This document shows, one piece after another, positions 54,834 through 63,479 of a stretch of 64,000 nucleotides of DNA (position 1 is the stretch's first letter; each line of letters begins with the position of its first letter). The notes beneath the pieces are model-generated. The model did not search any database and had not been told where the DNA came from. It was given only the letters and a program-made list of their open reading frames with translations. Position numbers and translations under genes: made by a program. Origin of the DNA: Paenarthrobacter aurescens TC1 (GTDB lineage Bacteria > Actinomycetota > Actinomycetes > Actinomycetales > Micrococcaceae). The DNA lies in contig CP000476.1 in NCBI GenBank assembly GCA_000014925.1, forward strand, positions 236,726 through 300,725, read 5' to 3'.

Positions 54834-55574
54834 TCAGACCCCGGTCCACGAGATGAATGAGCTCAGGTCACTGATTTGTCGGACGGTTCCTCCGCCTGCA
54901 GCGGGCATGTCCAGTTTCCAGTCGCCGCTCTCCCAGAGCAGCGATGTTGAGAGGGCGCCGTATCCGCCGTCTTCGGTCTTGAACGCCAGCTCCACAACTG
55001 CTGCTGTTGGGGTGTACGAGTGAATGATGAAGCCGGCGATTTGGAGCTTGGGTGAGCTTCCACCGCCGACGTCTTTCCCCTCATTGATGGCCTTTACCGC
55101 TTTGTCCCGAGTTGGGCTGTCTGCGGCAAGTTCCAGGTAGACCTGTTTTGCATAGCCGTTGAATGACGCAGCCCAGATGTTTGCTGTCGCGTAGAGAGCC
55201 CCTGTAGGCGACTGTGCGAAGCAAGAGCGCAGGCCGTCTTTGCCTTCTATGCCGGGTCCTGCAGTTGAAGGATCAGTCGGGACGGCCATGGTTCCGACCA
55301 GATCCCACTTGGACTTAGGCGCGGTGCCCAGTGCGGTTTCCTGGCTGGCAGGAAGCCCGCAGACGCTCTTTCCTGCCGCAGCGGTGCCGCTGGGGTTAGC
55401 TGTGGCGGGGCTGCTTGATTCTGTTGGGGCTGGTTGGGCGTTTCCTTGTCCTTTGGGGAGCAGGAAGATAACGACGGTTGCTGCGATCAGCGCGACCACC
55501 AGCGCGGCAGCAATGATGAAACCGGGTTTGGTGAACGGATTGCTTTCGGTGGTGCTCTCTGTTGACTGGCTCAA
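54834..55574 (-). CDS. VirB8-like bitopic conjugation protein
   Basis: TTG at 55574 follows GGGAGG with seven bases between and gives 246 residues. One membrane segment (PGFIIAAALVVALIAATVVI) is followed by a Ser/Pro/Thr linker and an extracellular domain with a strand-rich end (IAGFIIHSYTPTAAVVELAF, YGALSTSLLWESGDWKLDMP) resembling the NTF2-like fold of VirB8/TcpC. Family assignment is by fold pattern and position. The longer frame to 55751 is out of register with any ribosome site. Confidence 0.72.
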   Translation of the reverse strand: MSQSTESTTESNPFTKPGFIIAAALVVALIAATVVIFLLPKGQGNAQPAPTESSSPATANPSGTAAAGKSVCGLPASQETALGTAPKSKWDLVGTMAVPTDPSTAGPGIEGKDGLRSCFAQSPTGALYATANIWAASFNGYAKQVYLELAADSPTRDKAVKAINEGKDVGGGSSPKLQIAGFIIHSYTPTAAVVELAFKTEDGGYGALSTSLLWESGDWKLDMPAAGGGTVRQISDLSSFISWTGV

Positions 55575-55602
55575 GGGTGAACCTCCCGTTGTTGGTGCTG
55601 GC

Positions 55603-55872
55603 TTAGACGAAGGCGCGGACGATGCCTGCGGCACCGGTGATGATGATGCAGCCGAGCAGGACCCAGCCGAGCTTGGCGAGGGACTGGCCGCCTTCGCCGC
55701 GCTGGAGCTGGATGACCATGGTGATGCCGACGATAATGACGCCGAGAACACCCAGTACGAGGCCGATACCGGAGGCCCAGTTCAGGACGGTGAGCAGTCC
55801 GCCGGCTTCTGCGGGGACGACCGGCGTGGGGTTGGGGATGGTGCTGGTGGTGATTGCGGTGATCGAGTTCAT
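55603..55872 (-). CDS. TrbC/VirB2-like small membrane protein
   Basis: The 89-residue protein has two hydrophobic segments (ASGIGLVLGVLGVIIVGITM, LAKLGWVLLGCIIITGAAGI) separated by a short charged loop (QLQRGEGGQS), the pattern of VirB2/TrbC pilins and their actinobacterial relatives. AAGGTCACTC lies before ATG. It is encoded just upstream of the VirB8-like gene. A structural or channel subunit role in conjugation is likely. Confidence 0.8.
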   Translation of the reverse strand: MNSITAITTSTIPNPTPVVPAEAGGLLTVLNWASGIGLVLGVLGVIIVGITMVIQLQRGEGGQSLAKLGWVLLGCIIITGAAGIVRAFV

Positions 55873-55885
55873 GATGAGTGACCTT

Positions 55886-56494
55886 TCAGTGGTTGGTGCT
55901 TGGGTTGGTTTCGGTAACCAGGGCGGTTACGTCGGTGATGAAGCGTTGGTATTCGCGGGCCGTTGGTGTGGTGGTGGAGTCTCCGTGCCGCCATGCCTCG
56001 ACCCAGGGAAGGGTCCAGAGACGGGGCGCTCCCCCGCCGACGATGGCCGTGAAGTCGCGGAGCGTTTTGGGTGTCTTTCCCGGCGCGTCCGCGAGGACGG
56101 CGAGGCCGAGCAGCTCCACAGCAGGGGCGGCACCGGAGGCCCATTGGGTCAGGGCGCTTTGAGCTGTGGTGAGGCCGCGCATGTCGGCCCGGCAGACCAG
56201 CAGCACGCGGGGCTTGCTGCCGTTCTGCAGGACAGGCCAGCAGTGCCCGGTGGGGCGTGCTCCGTTGAATAGGTCCGCTGTGCGGCTTTCGCCAGCTCCG
56301 CCGTGGCTGCCGACAACCCACAGAGCGGCGGTGCCGGTGATGGTGCGGCTGGCCAGACGATCTGCGGTGTCGGGTTCGACCATGCCCTTGAGCGGTGTGC
56401 TGATCACGGCAGCCGGCGGGACGTGCACATCGGTTGTGTCTTCTTCGATGCTCTCGGCCGGGCTGGTGACCCAGGGGTTCAGGGACAGTTGCAT
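55886..56494 (-). CDS. DUF6668-like plasmid protein
   Basis: The 202-residue soluble protein has a P-loop-like turn in LWVVGSHGGAGESRTADLF and a beta strand PRVLLVCRADMRGLTTAQ, as in DUF6668 proteins of actinobacterial plasmids, which look like degenerate ParA/MinD relatives. It lies between the ParA-like gene and the pilin-like gene. Its function is not known; a partner of the ParA-like ATPase is plausible. Confidence 0.72.
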   Translation of the reverse strand: MQLSLNPWVTSPAESIEEDTTDVHVPPAAVISTPLKGMVEPDTADRLASRTITGTAALWVVGSHGGAGESRTADLFNGARPTGHCWPVLQNGSKPRVLLVCRADMRGLTTAQSALTQWASGAAPAVELLGLAVLADAPGKTPKTLRDFTAIVGGGAPRLWTLPWVEAWRHGDSTTTPTAREYQRFITDVTALVTETNPSTNH

Positions 56495-56527
56495 GGTTCC
56501 TCCTTCCTTCCGTTCGGTAGTGACTGT

Positions 56528-58051
56528 TTAGAAGCCTTTGGCGACGGCGGCAGCGGCGGCCAGCCATGCCCGTTGGGTTGCGGGCTGGAGGGCTTCGTAG
56601 CGGATGGGGCCGTTGACCATGGCGGGGTCGTAGGGAATTCGGACGACTGTCCGGACGAACGGCTCGAAACCATCCGCGATCCGCTGGGCTTCGGCCTTTG
56701 CCCGCTTGAGGGCGTCTCCGGTAATGCTGCGCTTGGCGTCGGTGGATTCTGAGACGATGACGACTGCGTTCCGGGCCAGTTCAGCGTCGTGGCCACCACG
56801 GGATTCCAGAGTCTGCAGTGTCAGTCTGGCGGCCTCTGCGCGGTCCTCGATAGCGGTGACCGGAACGACCAGCTGGTTGGTGTGGTCGATCATCCGACGC
56901 CAGTTGGCAGCTCGGGCGGTGTTACCGGAGTCCATGACCACCAGCCGGTAGTAGCGGGTCAGCACTTGGTGGGCGATGTCGACTTCCTCGGCGGTGACTT
57001 CGTGGTCGCCTTCTTCGTTCTCATCCGAGCGCAGCACGTCGAACTTGTCAGCCGTCTGGTGGTGCACGAATTTAGCGATTTCGGCTGCGTTCGTGGATGG
57101 GGAGAGCAGTTCCGTGGAGGAATCGATCAGGTCCAGGACGCTGCGGTTGTGCGCGCCCTTTTCCGTGCGCCAGCCCAGGGTGCCTTGGGATTCGTTGTTG
57201 TCCCAGGCGACGGTGGCCGCGCCGCTGTAGCGGGCAAGGATGGCGGCGAGCATGACGACTGTGGGTGTCTTGTTTGCCCCGCCCTTGCGGTTGACCACGG
57301 CGATGGTCCGGGGCCCGGGCCAGTGCTGGCTCACGGTGCGGATATCTTCGCGTTCGGACAGCTCTTCAGGAGAGGGGTCCATGCGGAATCCGAGGCGGGT
57401 CAGTGTCCCCCGCCATCCCTGTGTGGCTGGCTCCAGGACCGGAGCGCTGACCAGGAACGAGGTTTCCTTCAAGCTGCGCCGTGTTGCCGGTTCCTCAGGA
57501 CCGGTCACAGCGGCCTGCGGTTCTTCTGCAGCGATAATCCGCTGCGTGGTTGACCTGCCACGCCCAGAGCTGACCGGGACATCCGTCGTTTCATCGGCTT
57601 CTACGGGCGTGGGCGGCCACGGCTGGCGGTCCACTGCCGCTGCCGTAGCGTCGACGGTGGAGGGCTGCGCGGGAGCAGGGATCGGTTCCGGGGCCGTTAC
57701 GGGCACCGTTTCAATGACGGCCGGTGCTACGGTCTCGGGCGTGGTCGCCGGGGCCTGCGCACGGCGGCGTGCCGGGCGCGGCTCGTAAGAGACGGATTCG
57801 ATCTTGTTGTCCGGGTGCACGATCAGTTCGCCGTGTCCTTCGGGATCCTCGATCTGGACCCGTACCGGGCGCTGCAGCGTCTGTGCTTCGCTCACGACGA
57901 GGGCGAGGGCGTTGTTCCGGAGGTCTTGCAGGGTATCCCCGTCGGGGACGACGCGGGAGTTGCCGGCGACGACCACTTCGGCGGTTCCGTTGTCGCGGAC
58001 GATGGCCTTGATGTGGGGAAAGGCCAGGACCTCAGTTGATGCAGTACTCAT
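56528..58051 (-). CDS. ParA/MinD-like ATPase of the conjugation module
   Basis: ATG at 58051 (after AGGAAG) gives 507 residues. The first 200 residues are unrelated to ParA, with an acidic/proline-rich stretch; the last 270 are a deviant Walker ATPase: TIAVVNRKGGANKTPTVVML for the P-loop, VAWDNNESQGTLGW, and YYRLVVMDSGNTARAANWRR for the switch region. It is encoded inside the transfer operon and not beside a ParB, so it may position the transfer apparatus rather than segregate the plasmid. Confidence 0.85.
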   Translation of the reverse strand: MSTASTEVLAFPHIKAIVRDNGTAEVVVAGNSRVVPDGDTLQDLRNNALALVVSEAQTLQRPVRVQIEDPEGHGELIVHPDNKIESVSYEPRPARRRAQAPATTPETVAPAVIETVPVTAPEPIPAPAQPSTVDATAAAVDRQPWPPTPVEADETTDVPVSSGRGRSTTQRIIAAEEPQAAVTGPEEPATRRSLKETSFLVSAPVLEPATQGWRGTLTRLGFRMDPSPEELSEREDIRTVSQHWPGPRTIAVVNRKGGANKTPTVVMLAAILARYSGAATVAWDNNESQGTLGWRTEKGAHNRSVLDLIDSSTELLSPSTNAAEIAKFVHHQTADKFDVLRSDENEEGDHEVTAEEVDIAHQVLTRYYRLVVMDSGNTARAANWRRMIDHTNQLVVPVTAIEDRAEAARLTLQTLESRGGHDAELARNAVVIVSESTDAKRSITGDALKRAKAEAQRIADGFEPFVRTVVRIPYDPAMVNGPIRYEALQPATQRAWLAAAAAVAKGF

Positions 58052-58097
58052 GAACTTTCTTCCTTTACGTGTGAGAGGTGAAGAGGGGTTAGGCACT

Positions 58098-58610
58098 CTA
58101 GGACGCTGGTGGTGTCAGCCGATTGACCTTCCACGGGGCGTCCTTCCTCGTGCGGAGCAGCTGCAGCGCGTAGGTCCCGGCGTTGGTCGGGACAGTGGCG
58201 ATGACGCCATAGCCGTTGGCTTCATCGACGGTCAGCTTGGCCGGGCCGGTGACGCGGCTGGCTGGGATGTTCGCCGGGTCCACCGCTGAGTAGTCGGCGG
58301 TGGCCTGCGGCGTGAGCCACCGGGCAAGATCATTGGCCCACTGTTGTTCCTCGGCCTTCGGGCGGGCGAAGTCGGCCATGGCCTTCTGCGCGACGTCCAC
58401 GGCCTGATCCTTGCTGGCTTGATCCCAGGAGATGCCAATGGTGGGAGGGACGGTCCCGCCCGGTGCTTGTGGGCCGCTGTCGACGCTCAGGGACACCGGA
58501 GCTGACGGCGTGGCTGTTGTCCCTGTCGGTGCCGGTGTGGTGTTCGACGCTGGTGCGCATCCGGCGCATAGCAGAGCTACCGTTGCAATGAGGGCCAGGG
58601 GCTTTTTCAC
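58098..58610 (-). CDS. Small lipoprotein of the conjugation module
   Basis: The 170-residue protein has a clear lipoprotein signal (MKKPLALIATVALLCAGC) with the modified cysteine at residue 18, then a Thr/Pro/Ser linker and a compact domain (WDQASKDQAVDVAQKAMADF, GVIATVPTNAGTYALQLLRT). ATG overlaps the hydrolase stop by four bases. It would be anchored outside the membrane, near the transfer channel. No named family is recognised. Confidence 0.82.
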   Translation of the reverse strand: MKKPLALIATVALLCAGCAPASNTTPAPTGTTATPSAPVSLSVDSGPQAPGGTVPPTIGISWDQASKDQAVDVAQKAMADFARPKAEEQQWANDLARWLTPQATADYSAVDPANIPASRVTGPAKLTVDEANGYGVIATVPTNAGTYALQLLRTRKDAPWKVNRLTPPAS

Positions 58611-59683
58611 TTCTTCTCCTCTTGGTTGGGCAGGTACAGGAACGCGGAGGGAACACTGCTTTTGACGGTCCGGGTGTAGTAGTTGTGGTCATCCGGGGGC
58701 GGGTTGCCGTTGTAGCCTTCCTCGACGTAGGTCCCGTCGTCTTTGACTTCCTTGACCACGGCCACGTGGCCGAACGTCGGGTCCGATCCCCCGGTGCCCG
58801 GGGCGTACCAGACGACAGCGCCAACGCGGGGTGTCTTACCGGAGGGCCAGCCCTTGGCGTCCCAGCCGGCCTTCCACGTCAAAGCAGAGCCGAGACCCTG
58901 CCCGTCCGGGCGGAAGTTGCCGTTGAGGAACTTGAACGGTGCACTGGTTGAGCCCATCTGCTGGTTGACCCGCCACAAGGCGAAGTCCACGCATTCGCGG
59001 TAGAACATGCCCAAAGGCGAGGCAGCAGCTGAGCCTGCCCCGACCTGCAACCAGGTCGGAGAGTCCTTCCAGGGGTAGTCATCTCCGGCTCCGGACTTCC
59101 CCGGGATCCCGCAGTCGCTTCCTTCAACGGAGAACTTCCCGTCCGAGAGGGCCTGGACGATTTTGACCGCTTCGGGCCAGTACTTCTGATAGTGGTACGG
59201 GTCGGCGTTGCGCTGGACCTTGTTACCGGCGATGGTCGGTTCCAACAGCTCCCAGCCCGGTACGGCCTGCAGGGCCTTGATGAAGTTGGTTGCACTGATG
59301 GTCGGGTCCATGCGGTCCTTGTAGGAACCCCACGCACCGTTGTCGCGCTGCTGGAACAAGCCACGGGAGTCCGGGCCGGGACCGTCCCCATAGTCCAGGA
59401 CACGCAGCCCCGACTCCCCCAGGGCCACCATGATGCTGATGGTCTGGCCCTTCACTGAGAGATTCAGCGCTTTGCCGGCTCCCATGACAGCGGCAGCGTT
59501 CTTCAACTGCTCCGAGGAATACCCATCAACCTTCGTTTCGCCGTCAACAACAACAGACACCGGGCCGCAGTCAGCTGCAGCGGGTTTGGCCGGGGCCAGC
59601 AGCAGGACGAAGGAGAAGATCAGCCCGAAGAACAGCCCCGGGATGGCAACAAGTGCCACCAAGCGCAGTGACTTACGATCCAT
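58607..59683 (-). CDS. CHAP-domain cell-wall hydrolase
   Basis: ATG at 59683 gives 358 residues with one N-terminal membrane segment (LVALVAIPGLFFGLIFSFVL). Residues 60-180 are lysozyme-like (GLFQQRDNGAWGSYKDRMDP). The C-terminal CHAP domain has the catalytic cysteine in YRECVDFALWRVN and histidine in TFGHVAVVKEV. Two-domain hydrolases of this type open the peptidoglycan for Gram-positive conjugation (VirB1-like). It is the first gene of the minus-strand transfer operon; the upstream region holds its promoter. Confidence 0.92.
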   Translation of the reverse strand: MDRKSLRLVALVAIPGLFFGLIFSFVLLLAPAKPAAADCGPVSVVVDGETKVDGYSSEQLKNAAAVMGAGKALNLSVKGQTISIMVALGESGLRVLDYGDGPGPDSRGLFQQRDNGAWGSYKDRMDPTISATNFIKALQAVPGWELLEPTIAGNKVQRNADPYHYQKYWPEAVKIVQALSDGKFSVEGSDCGIPGKSGAGDDYPWKDSPTWLQVGAGSAAASPLGMFYRECVDFALWRVNQQMGSTSAPFKFLNGNFRPDGQGLGSALTWKAGWDAKGWPSGKTPRVGAVVWYAPGTGGSDPTFGHVAVVKEVKDDGTYVEEGYNGNPPPDDHNYYTRTVKSSVPSAFLYLPNQEEKK

Positions 59684-60047
59684 CACGAGCGTGCCCCGCA
59701 GGCTGCCGTTATGGGCTTCCGCGCTCGATCGAACAACGCACGTTCCAAGGCCGTAGACGTCCACGAACGCAAATACAGATCCTTTGGCACTCTGCCCTCC
59801 CCCTGGAACATCGCTTCAACACTTACCAGCCGCCACCGACTTAACTCCATCGATTGGTACAGCCCGCATTGTCCACAGTTTTCGACAAAAGCGCTTGTCA
59901 AGAGCCACGAGCATGTGGACATCCAGTCGCATGCCGTCTCATGTGAGTCTCTTGCCTGTGTCACGGTTAAGACATTACAGTAAAACGACATTAAATGTTG
60001 TCTACCAAGAAACGTGGAGAAACGGTAGGAAGTGACAAAATGATGGG
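59684..60047. other. Divergent promoter region between transfer operon and regulator
   Basis: The 364 bases become AT-rich to the right. Three GACATTA words occur (59971, 59987 and, after the next gene, 60361), two of them in near-palindromes. No gene is supported. The transfer operon promoter (minus) and the regulator promoter (plus) should both lie here. Confidence 0.5.
59988..59998. promoter_or_regulatory. Possible operator ACATTAAATGT
   Basis: ACATT-A-AATGT is an odd palindrome 50 bases before the winged-helix gene. A relative, ACATTAAGTGT, overlaps that gene's stop codon at 60362-60372, upstream of the next gene. The pair suggests autoregulation by the encoded DNA-binding protein; this is inference from position and similarity. 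Confidence 0.45.
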
Positions 60048-60368
60048 ATGCCCCGTTACATTCGCCCGCCTAGCGCCCTCCCGAGGGACGTAGAGATGGC
60101 CATCGAATCCTTCGGGACGATGTTCTCGCGCGCGATCCTGCGCCACTTATCACTCCATGGCCCGACCGGAGCCGCGGACTTGGCCCGAGAACTCGGGACA
60201 GACTCCAACACTGCGCGGCGAGCCCTGCGGGCACTAGAGGAAGCTGGCTTGGTCACCGCGGATGCCCCGGCCGGACAACGACGTGGCCGTGTTGTCACAT
60301 TCGCGACCCAGCCAGAGCGCTTAGAGAGCCTGTTGGCGGCCCTGAAGGACTACTTGCTAGGACATTAA
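60048..60368 (+). CDS. Winged-helix DNA-binding protein (ArsR/MarR-like)
   Basis: The 106-residue protein is almost wholly a winged helix: MFSRAILRHLSLHGPTGAAD, LARELGTDSNTARRALRALE, EAGLVTADAPAGQRRGRVVT. It lacks obvious metal ligands. It is divergent from the transfer operon and precedes small plasmid genes, so it may control transfer or copy number. Palindromic ACATTA-type sites flank it. Confidence 0.8.
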   Translation: MPRYIRPPSALPRDVEMAIESFGTMFSRAILRHLSLHGPTGAADLARELGTDSNTARRALRALEEAGLVTADAPAGQRRGRVVTFATQPERLESLLAALKDYLLGH

Positions 60369-60437
60369 GTGTTCTTACTGGCGACACGCCGTGAACGATA
60401 CCGGTACCGGCTCGAAGATTAAGCAAGGATTTGGAGC

Positions 60438-60662
60438 ATGAGCGCAAATCCTCAGTACACCACTCCAAAGCTGGACGGTCATCGTGTCGCCTTGCGTGGG
60501 CGGCTATACCCGGATCAGCACAAGCGCGCCCATGAGGCAGCCAACGCGCATGGACTGTCTTTGAGTGACTATGTCGGTGCGCTCATTGATCGTGACAACG
60601 GTCTCCCTAACAAGCTCGACGACCCAACCCAGGGGAGTTTGCCTATCGCTAGGGCAAGTTAA
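60438..60662 (+). CDS. Small ribbon-helix-helix-like protein
   Basis: The 74-residue protein has HRVALRGRLYPDQHKRAHEA followed by ANAHGLSLSDYVGALIDRDN, the pattern of a beta strand and two helices of Arc/MetJ-like (ribbon-helix-helix) plasmid proteins. ATG has AAGGATTTGGAG upstream. A strong terminator follows directly. It may repress the downstream replication gene or be part of a partition or addiction set; no toxin is seen. Confidence 0.7.
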   Translation: MSANPQYTTPKLDGHRVALRGRLYPDQHKRAHEAANAHGLSLSDYVGALIDRDNGLPNKLDDPTQGSLPIARAS

Positions 60663-60668
60663 AAGCAG

Positions 60669-60691
60669 AAGGCCCGCACGTGGCGGGCCTT
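60669..60691. terminator. Rho-independent terminator
   Basis: AAGGCCCGC (60669-60677) and GCGGGCCTT (60683-60691) form a perfect nine-bp stem with a five-base loop, six bases after the stop of the small gene. Confidence 0.85.
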
Positions 60692-60704
60692 CGTCTAAGT
60701 ATTC

Positions 60705-60766
60705 GTTCAGATCCAGTTCTTGGCGGGGCCAGATCTGAACTATTCATCACCCACAGGCTGTGGGTG
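60705..60766. promoter_or_regulatory. Two inverted repeats upstream of the replication gene
   Basis: GTTCAGATC (60705-60713) and GATCTGAAC (60732-60740) form a perfect nine-bp repeat. CACCCACAG (60748-60756) and CTGTGGGTG (60758-60766) form a second around one G. They lie just before the replication initiator start and may act as operator, attenuator or antisense-RNA target controlling copy number. Confidence 0.55.
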
Positions 60767-60806
60767 CCCTTTGCTTTACCTAAAAGAAAAGGAACTGCTG
60801 CCCTTT

Positions 60807-62648
60807 ATGGTACCGGATGCTCTTTCGGCGTCAACGCACCCGCTTGCGAGTGTCGCCCCTCAAACCACCCCTGAGCAGGCTTGGGCCCTCGCTCCTCTGA
60901 TAGCCGGAGAACCCTCATTAAGATTCGGTAGATGGATCGGCTCCAGATTCCAGTATCCGCGCCCGACTCACCGTGCCAAGATCACCAGACGGTTGCCCGA
61001 GCGTGCGGCGGCGGTCATGATCCACGGGGCAGATGGCCGCGTCGCGACTTTGTGCTTGGACCTTGATACATCGAAAGCCCTCAAAGAGGTCGTTGACGCC
61101 GACGCCCTTCGACTGGGCAAACTGCTTCAGGAATGTGGCCTGGCATTCATAGAAGATTTCTCTCCGAGCGGCGGCCGGCACCTGTACGTCCCGCTCCGGG
61201 AACGCTTGGATGGGCCTGCCGCCCGCGAGCTTGTCGAGGCGCTGGCTCTGCGATCCACGAGCCTGGACCCAAGCCCTCACCAGAACTTGAGCGATGGCTG
61301 TATCCGCGTCCCAGGATCCCGTCACAAGTCGGGCGGCTATCAAACGCTTATTACCCCTTTATCTGTTGCTTACGACTACCTGCGCCGAAGGAATCCACCG
61401 TTGGCGGTGTTGGCCCTTAAGGCCGCTCTCGCGCCGGAATTGAAGCGCCTCCAGGCGCGCAAAGCACGGCAAGCCAAGACAGCCTCAGCTCAGCGCACAT
61501 CAGCTGGTCTGTCGCTGCCGCCAAACGCCGGCGGCGACTCTCCTCTACGCAGGATCGCCCGTACAGGGCTCTACGACACCTCGCGGTACAAGAGCCCTTC
61601 TGAGGCGCGGATGGCCGTCCTAAACCACTTCGCGGCCTGCGGCTGGACCCGAGAACAGGTGGAGAACGAACTCAACGGGCAATTCCCCGGGCTCGCTGCT
61701 CTCTACAACAGTGCCAACAAGCAGAAGCGGCTACTGGCACTCGAGTGGACCAAAGCGCAGACCTATGTCAGCGCAGCAAAGCCAAAAACTCCAGCTTCTA
61801 GATCAAGGGAACAGATTGCACTTATTAACAACACAAGCCCAACAAAACTCACAGGGGGGGCACACACCTCTAGCCGTCGCGCGATCCACCAGCTCGTCAA
61901 CGACCTGGAGAACATCGTCTACGCTGTACTAGACCATCGCCTTCAAGCTCGTGGCCGAGAAGGCTTGAGCTTGAGACTTCTGATGCGCGGATTGCTGGGT
62001 TACATGCGTGCAAAAGAAACTGATGTCCTGGACGTGGGCTGCCGTACGCTGGCTGCCGCCATGGGCAAACACCACGTGACGATCGCAAGGCTTCTGCCCG
62101 TACTGGCCAAAGAATCAGACGGGATTGTCACGAAGATTGCTGACGCAAGGCGTAAAGCCGCCGACATTTACCTGGTCCAACTGCCCGAGCACTTCAAGCA
62201 ACTTGCCCGTGAATTGACTTGGAGAAAGGGAAGAGTGCACGCGATTCGCCCTGTCTTTCGGGCGCTAGGTGATTCAGCAGCACTCGTTTATGAGGCCATC
62301 GAACGAGGACGATACTCCCCCACTACTGCCGACCTTGTACGGCTGACTGGTATCAGCCGTAATGCTACGACGAAGGTGCTGGCAGAAATGGAAGCCATGG
62401 GCATGGTTCGCAGAACCGGACGCCAATGGAGAACCACCTCAATTAGTCTTAGCGGTCTTGCCGTCCGACTGGGGGTACTGGAGGAATATCAAGCCCAGGT
62501 AAGCCGTAACCGTCGGGACCGGGCCGCTTGGCACGCATATTTAGATCGCTTCGTGGACCGTACTTTGGAAGAGATCGACATGTTTGACCCGGATCGAGAA
62601 GATCACTGGATACCGCCAGATGACGAGAGTATCTGGTATGCAGCATAA
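60807..62648 (+). CDS. Plasmid replication initiator with primase-polymerase domain
   Basis: ATG at 60807 gives 613 residues; a TTG at 60720 lies inside the inverted repeats. The N-terminal part is an archaeo-eukaryotic primase-type domain with TLCLDLDTS (metal aspartates) and EDFSPSGGRHLYVPL (SGGxH motif), then LSDGCIRVPGSRHKSGGYQT. The middle (GWTREQVENELNGQFPGL) and C-terminus contain helix-turn-helix regions (DLVRLTGISRNATTKVLAEM). Such proteins start replication of Arthrobacter-type plasmids. The origin is probably near, either in the repeats before it or the AT-rich region at 63.5-64 kb. Confidence 0.85.
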   Translation: MVPDALSASTHPLASVAPQTTPEQAWALAPLIAGEPSLRFGRWIGSRFQYPRPTHRAKITRRLPERAAAVMIHGADGRVATLCLDLDTSKALKEVVDADALRLGKLLQECGLAFIEDFSPSGGRHLYVPLRERLDGPAARELVEALALRSTSLDPSPHQNLSDGCIRVPGSRHKSGGYQTLITPLSVAYDYLRRRNPPLAVLALKAALAPELKRLQARKARQAKTASAQRTSAGLSLPPNAGGDSPLRRIARTGLYDTSRYKSPSEARMAVLNHFAACGWTREQVENELNGQFPGLAALYNSANKQKRLLALEWTKAQTYVSAAKPKTPASRSREQIALINNTSPTKLTGGAHTSSRRAIHQLVNDLENIVYAVLDHRLQARGREGLSLRLLMRGLLGYMRAKETDVLDVGCRTLAAAMGKHHVTIARLLPVLAKESDGIVTKIADARRKAADIYLVQLPEHFKQLARELTWRKGRVHAIRPVFRALGDSAALVYEAIERGRYSPTTADLVRLTGISRNATTKVLAEMEAMGMVRRTGRQWRTTSISLSGLAVRLGVLEEYQAQVSRNRRDRAAWHAYLDRFVDRTLEEIDMFDPDREDHWIPPDDESIWYAA

Positions 62649-62743
62649 GCGTGTGTGACGGTGCCTGGTAGCCGGACGTCGCTACAAAACAGCAAATTCG
62701 TCGCCATAGTGGATCGCGTGTTGTCCTTTAGATGAGTCGTTTG

Positions 62744-63346
62744 TTACGGACTCCACTTCTCATGCGCGGACTGGCGGCTTATCCCTAGGGCAGAACCGAT
62801 AAGCGCCCAAGACACACCGGCTCTCCTTGCAGAGGCTACTCCCCTGTCCAAGCGGCTTGCGGCTTCTTCGGCTGCTTTGACGGCGGCATTAAGTTCAGAA
62901 ATGGCTGCAGCCGGAAAGGCATGTTTCTCCCATTCAAGATGGAGAGCTTCCTCGACACCCACTGAGGGCACGGCGAAGCCAAGTGAGGGAAGGTAAGCCA
63001 GACGCTTCGAAAGAGCCGCCTGTCGCGACGTATCAACTCTGGACCAGCGTGGGCCTCTCCAACCGCACGTGCAGGCGGCACACCATCCCACGATTTGATC
63101 GTCAGGCACCATTTCGTGTGTCTTAATGTTTGGGTGGCGCGGAAAGTTGCCGGAAATACCCTCCACTGCGACAACACCCATACGAACATCCTCAGAGACG
63201 CGGCCGTCAGGAATGATGGCGCTGAGACTCCCCTCGTGAAGCCCGTCTCGCATGTCCCATCTCATTGGTGGCCAACTCTCTGTGCTTCTGTGCGCCTTCA
63301 CTAGGATGGCAGACCCATGTTGATCGGTGTCAGGAAATCTTGACAT
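62744..63346 (-). CDS. Hypothetical protein with C-terminal helix-turn-helix
   Basis: The middle has paired cysteines in VGWCAACTCGWRGPRW, a possible small zinc site, and the end has helices AVKAAEEAASRLDRGVASAR and GVSWALIGSALGISRQSAHE, the last a helix-turn-helix seen in many actinobacterial plasmid and phage proteins. ATG at 63346 and later starts are possible; none has a strong ribosome site. It converges on the replication gene. Role unknown, perhaps regulatory. Confidence 0.65.
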   Translation of the reverse strand: MSRFPDTDQHGSAILVKAHRSTESWPPMRWDMRDGLHEGSLSAIIPDGRVSEDVRMGVVAVEGISGNFPRHPNIKTHEMVPDDQIVGWCAACTCGWRGPRWSRVDTSRQAALSKRLAYLPSLGFAVPSVGVEEALHLEWEKHAFPAAAISELNAAVKAAEEAASRLDRGVASARRAGVSWALIGSALGISRQSAHEKWSP

Positions 63347-63479
63347 TAAGCTACATGAGTTCTCCGCTCCCCTCGTGCTTGTCCACGCTGCACTCAATTT
63401 TCGGCTCTCGGAATGCTATCGAAACGATACTGAAACGCTTGCAAACGAATATCCAATCCGCAGCCTCCCTTGCACTCGC

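Noticed and set aside
56528..58051. ParA-like gene as the plasmid partition ATPase
   Set aside because: It lies inside the transfer operon with no ParB or centromere beside it, and has a long unrelated N-terminus.
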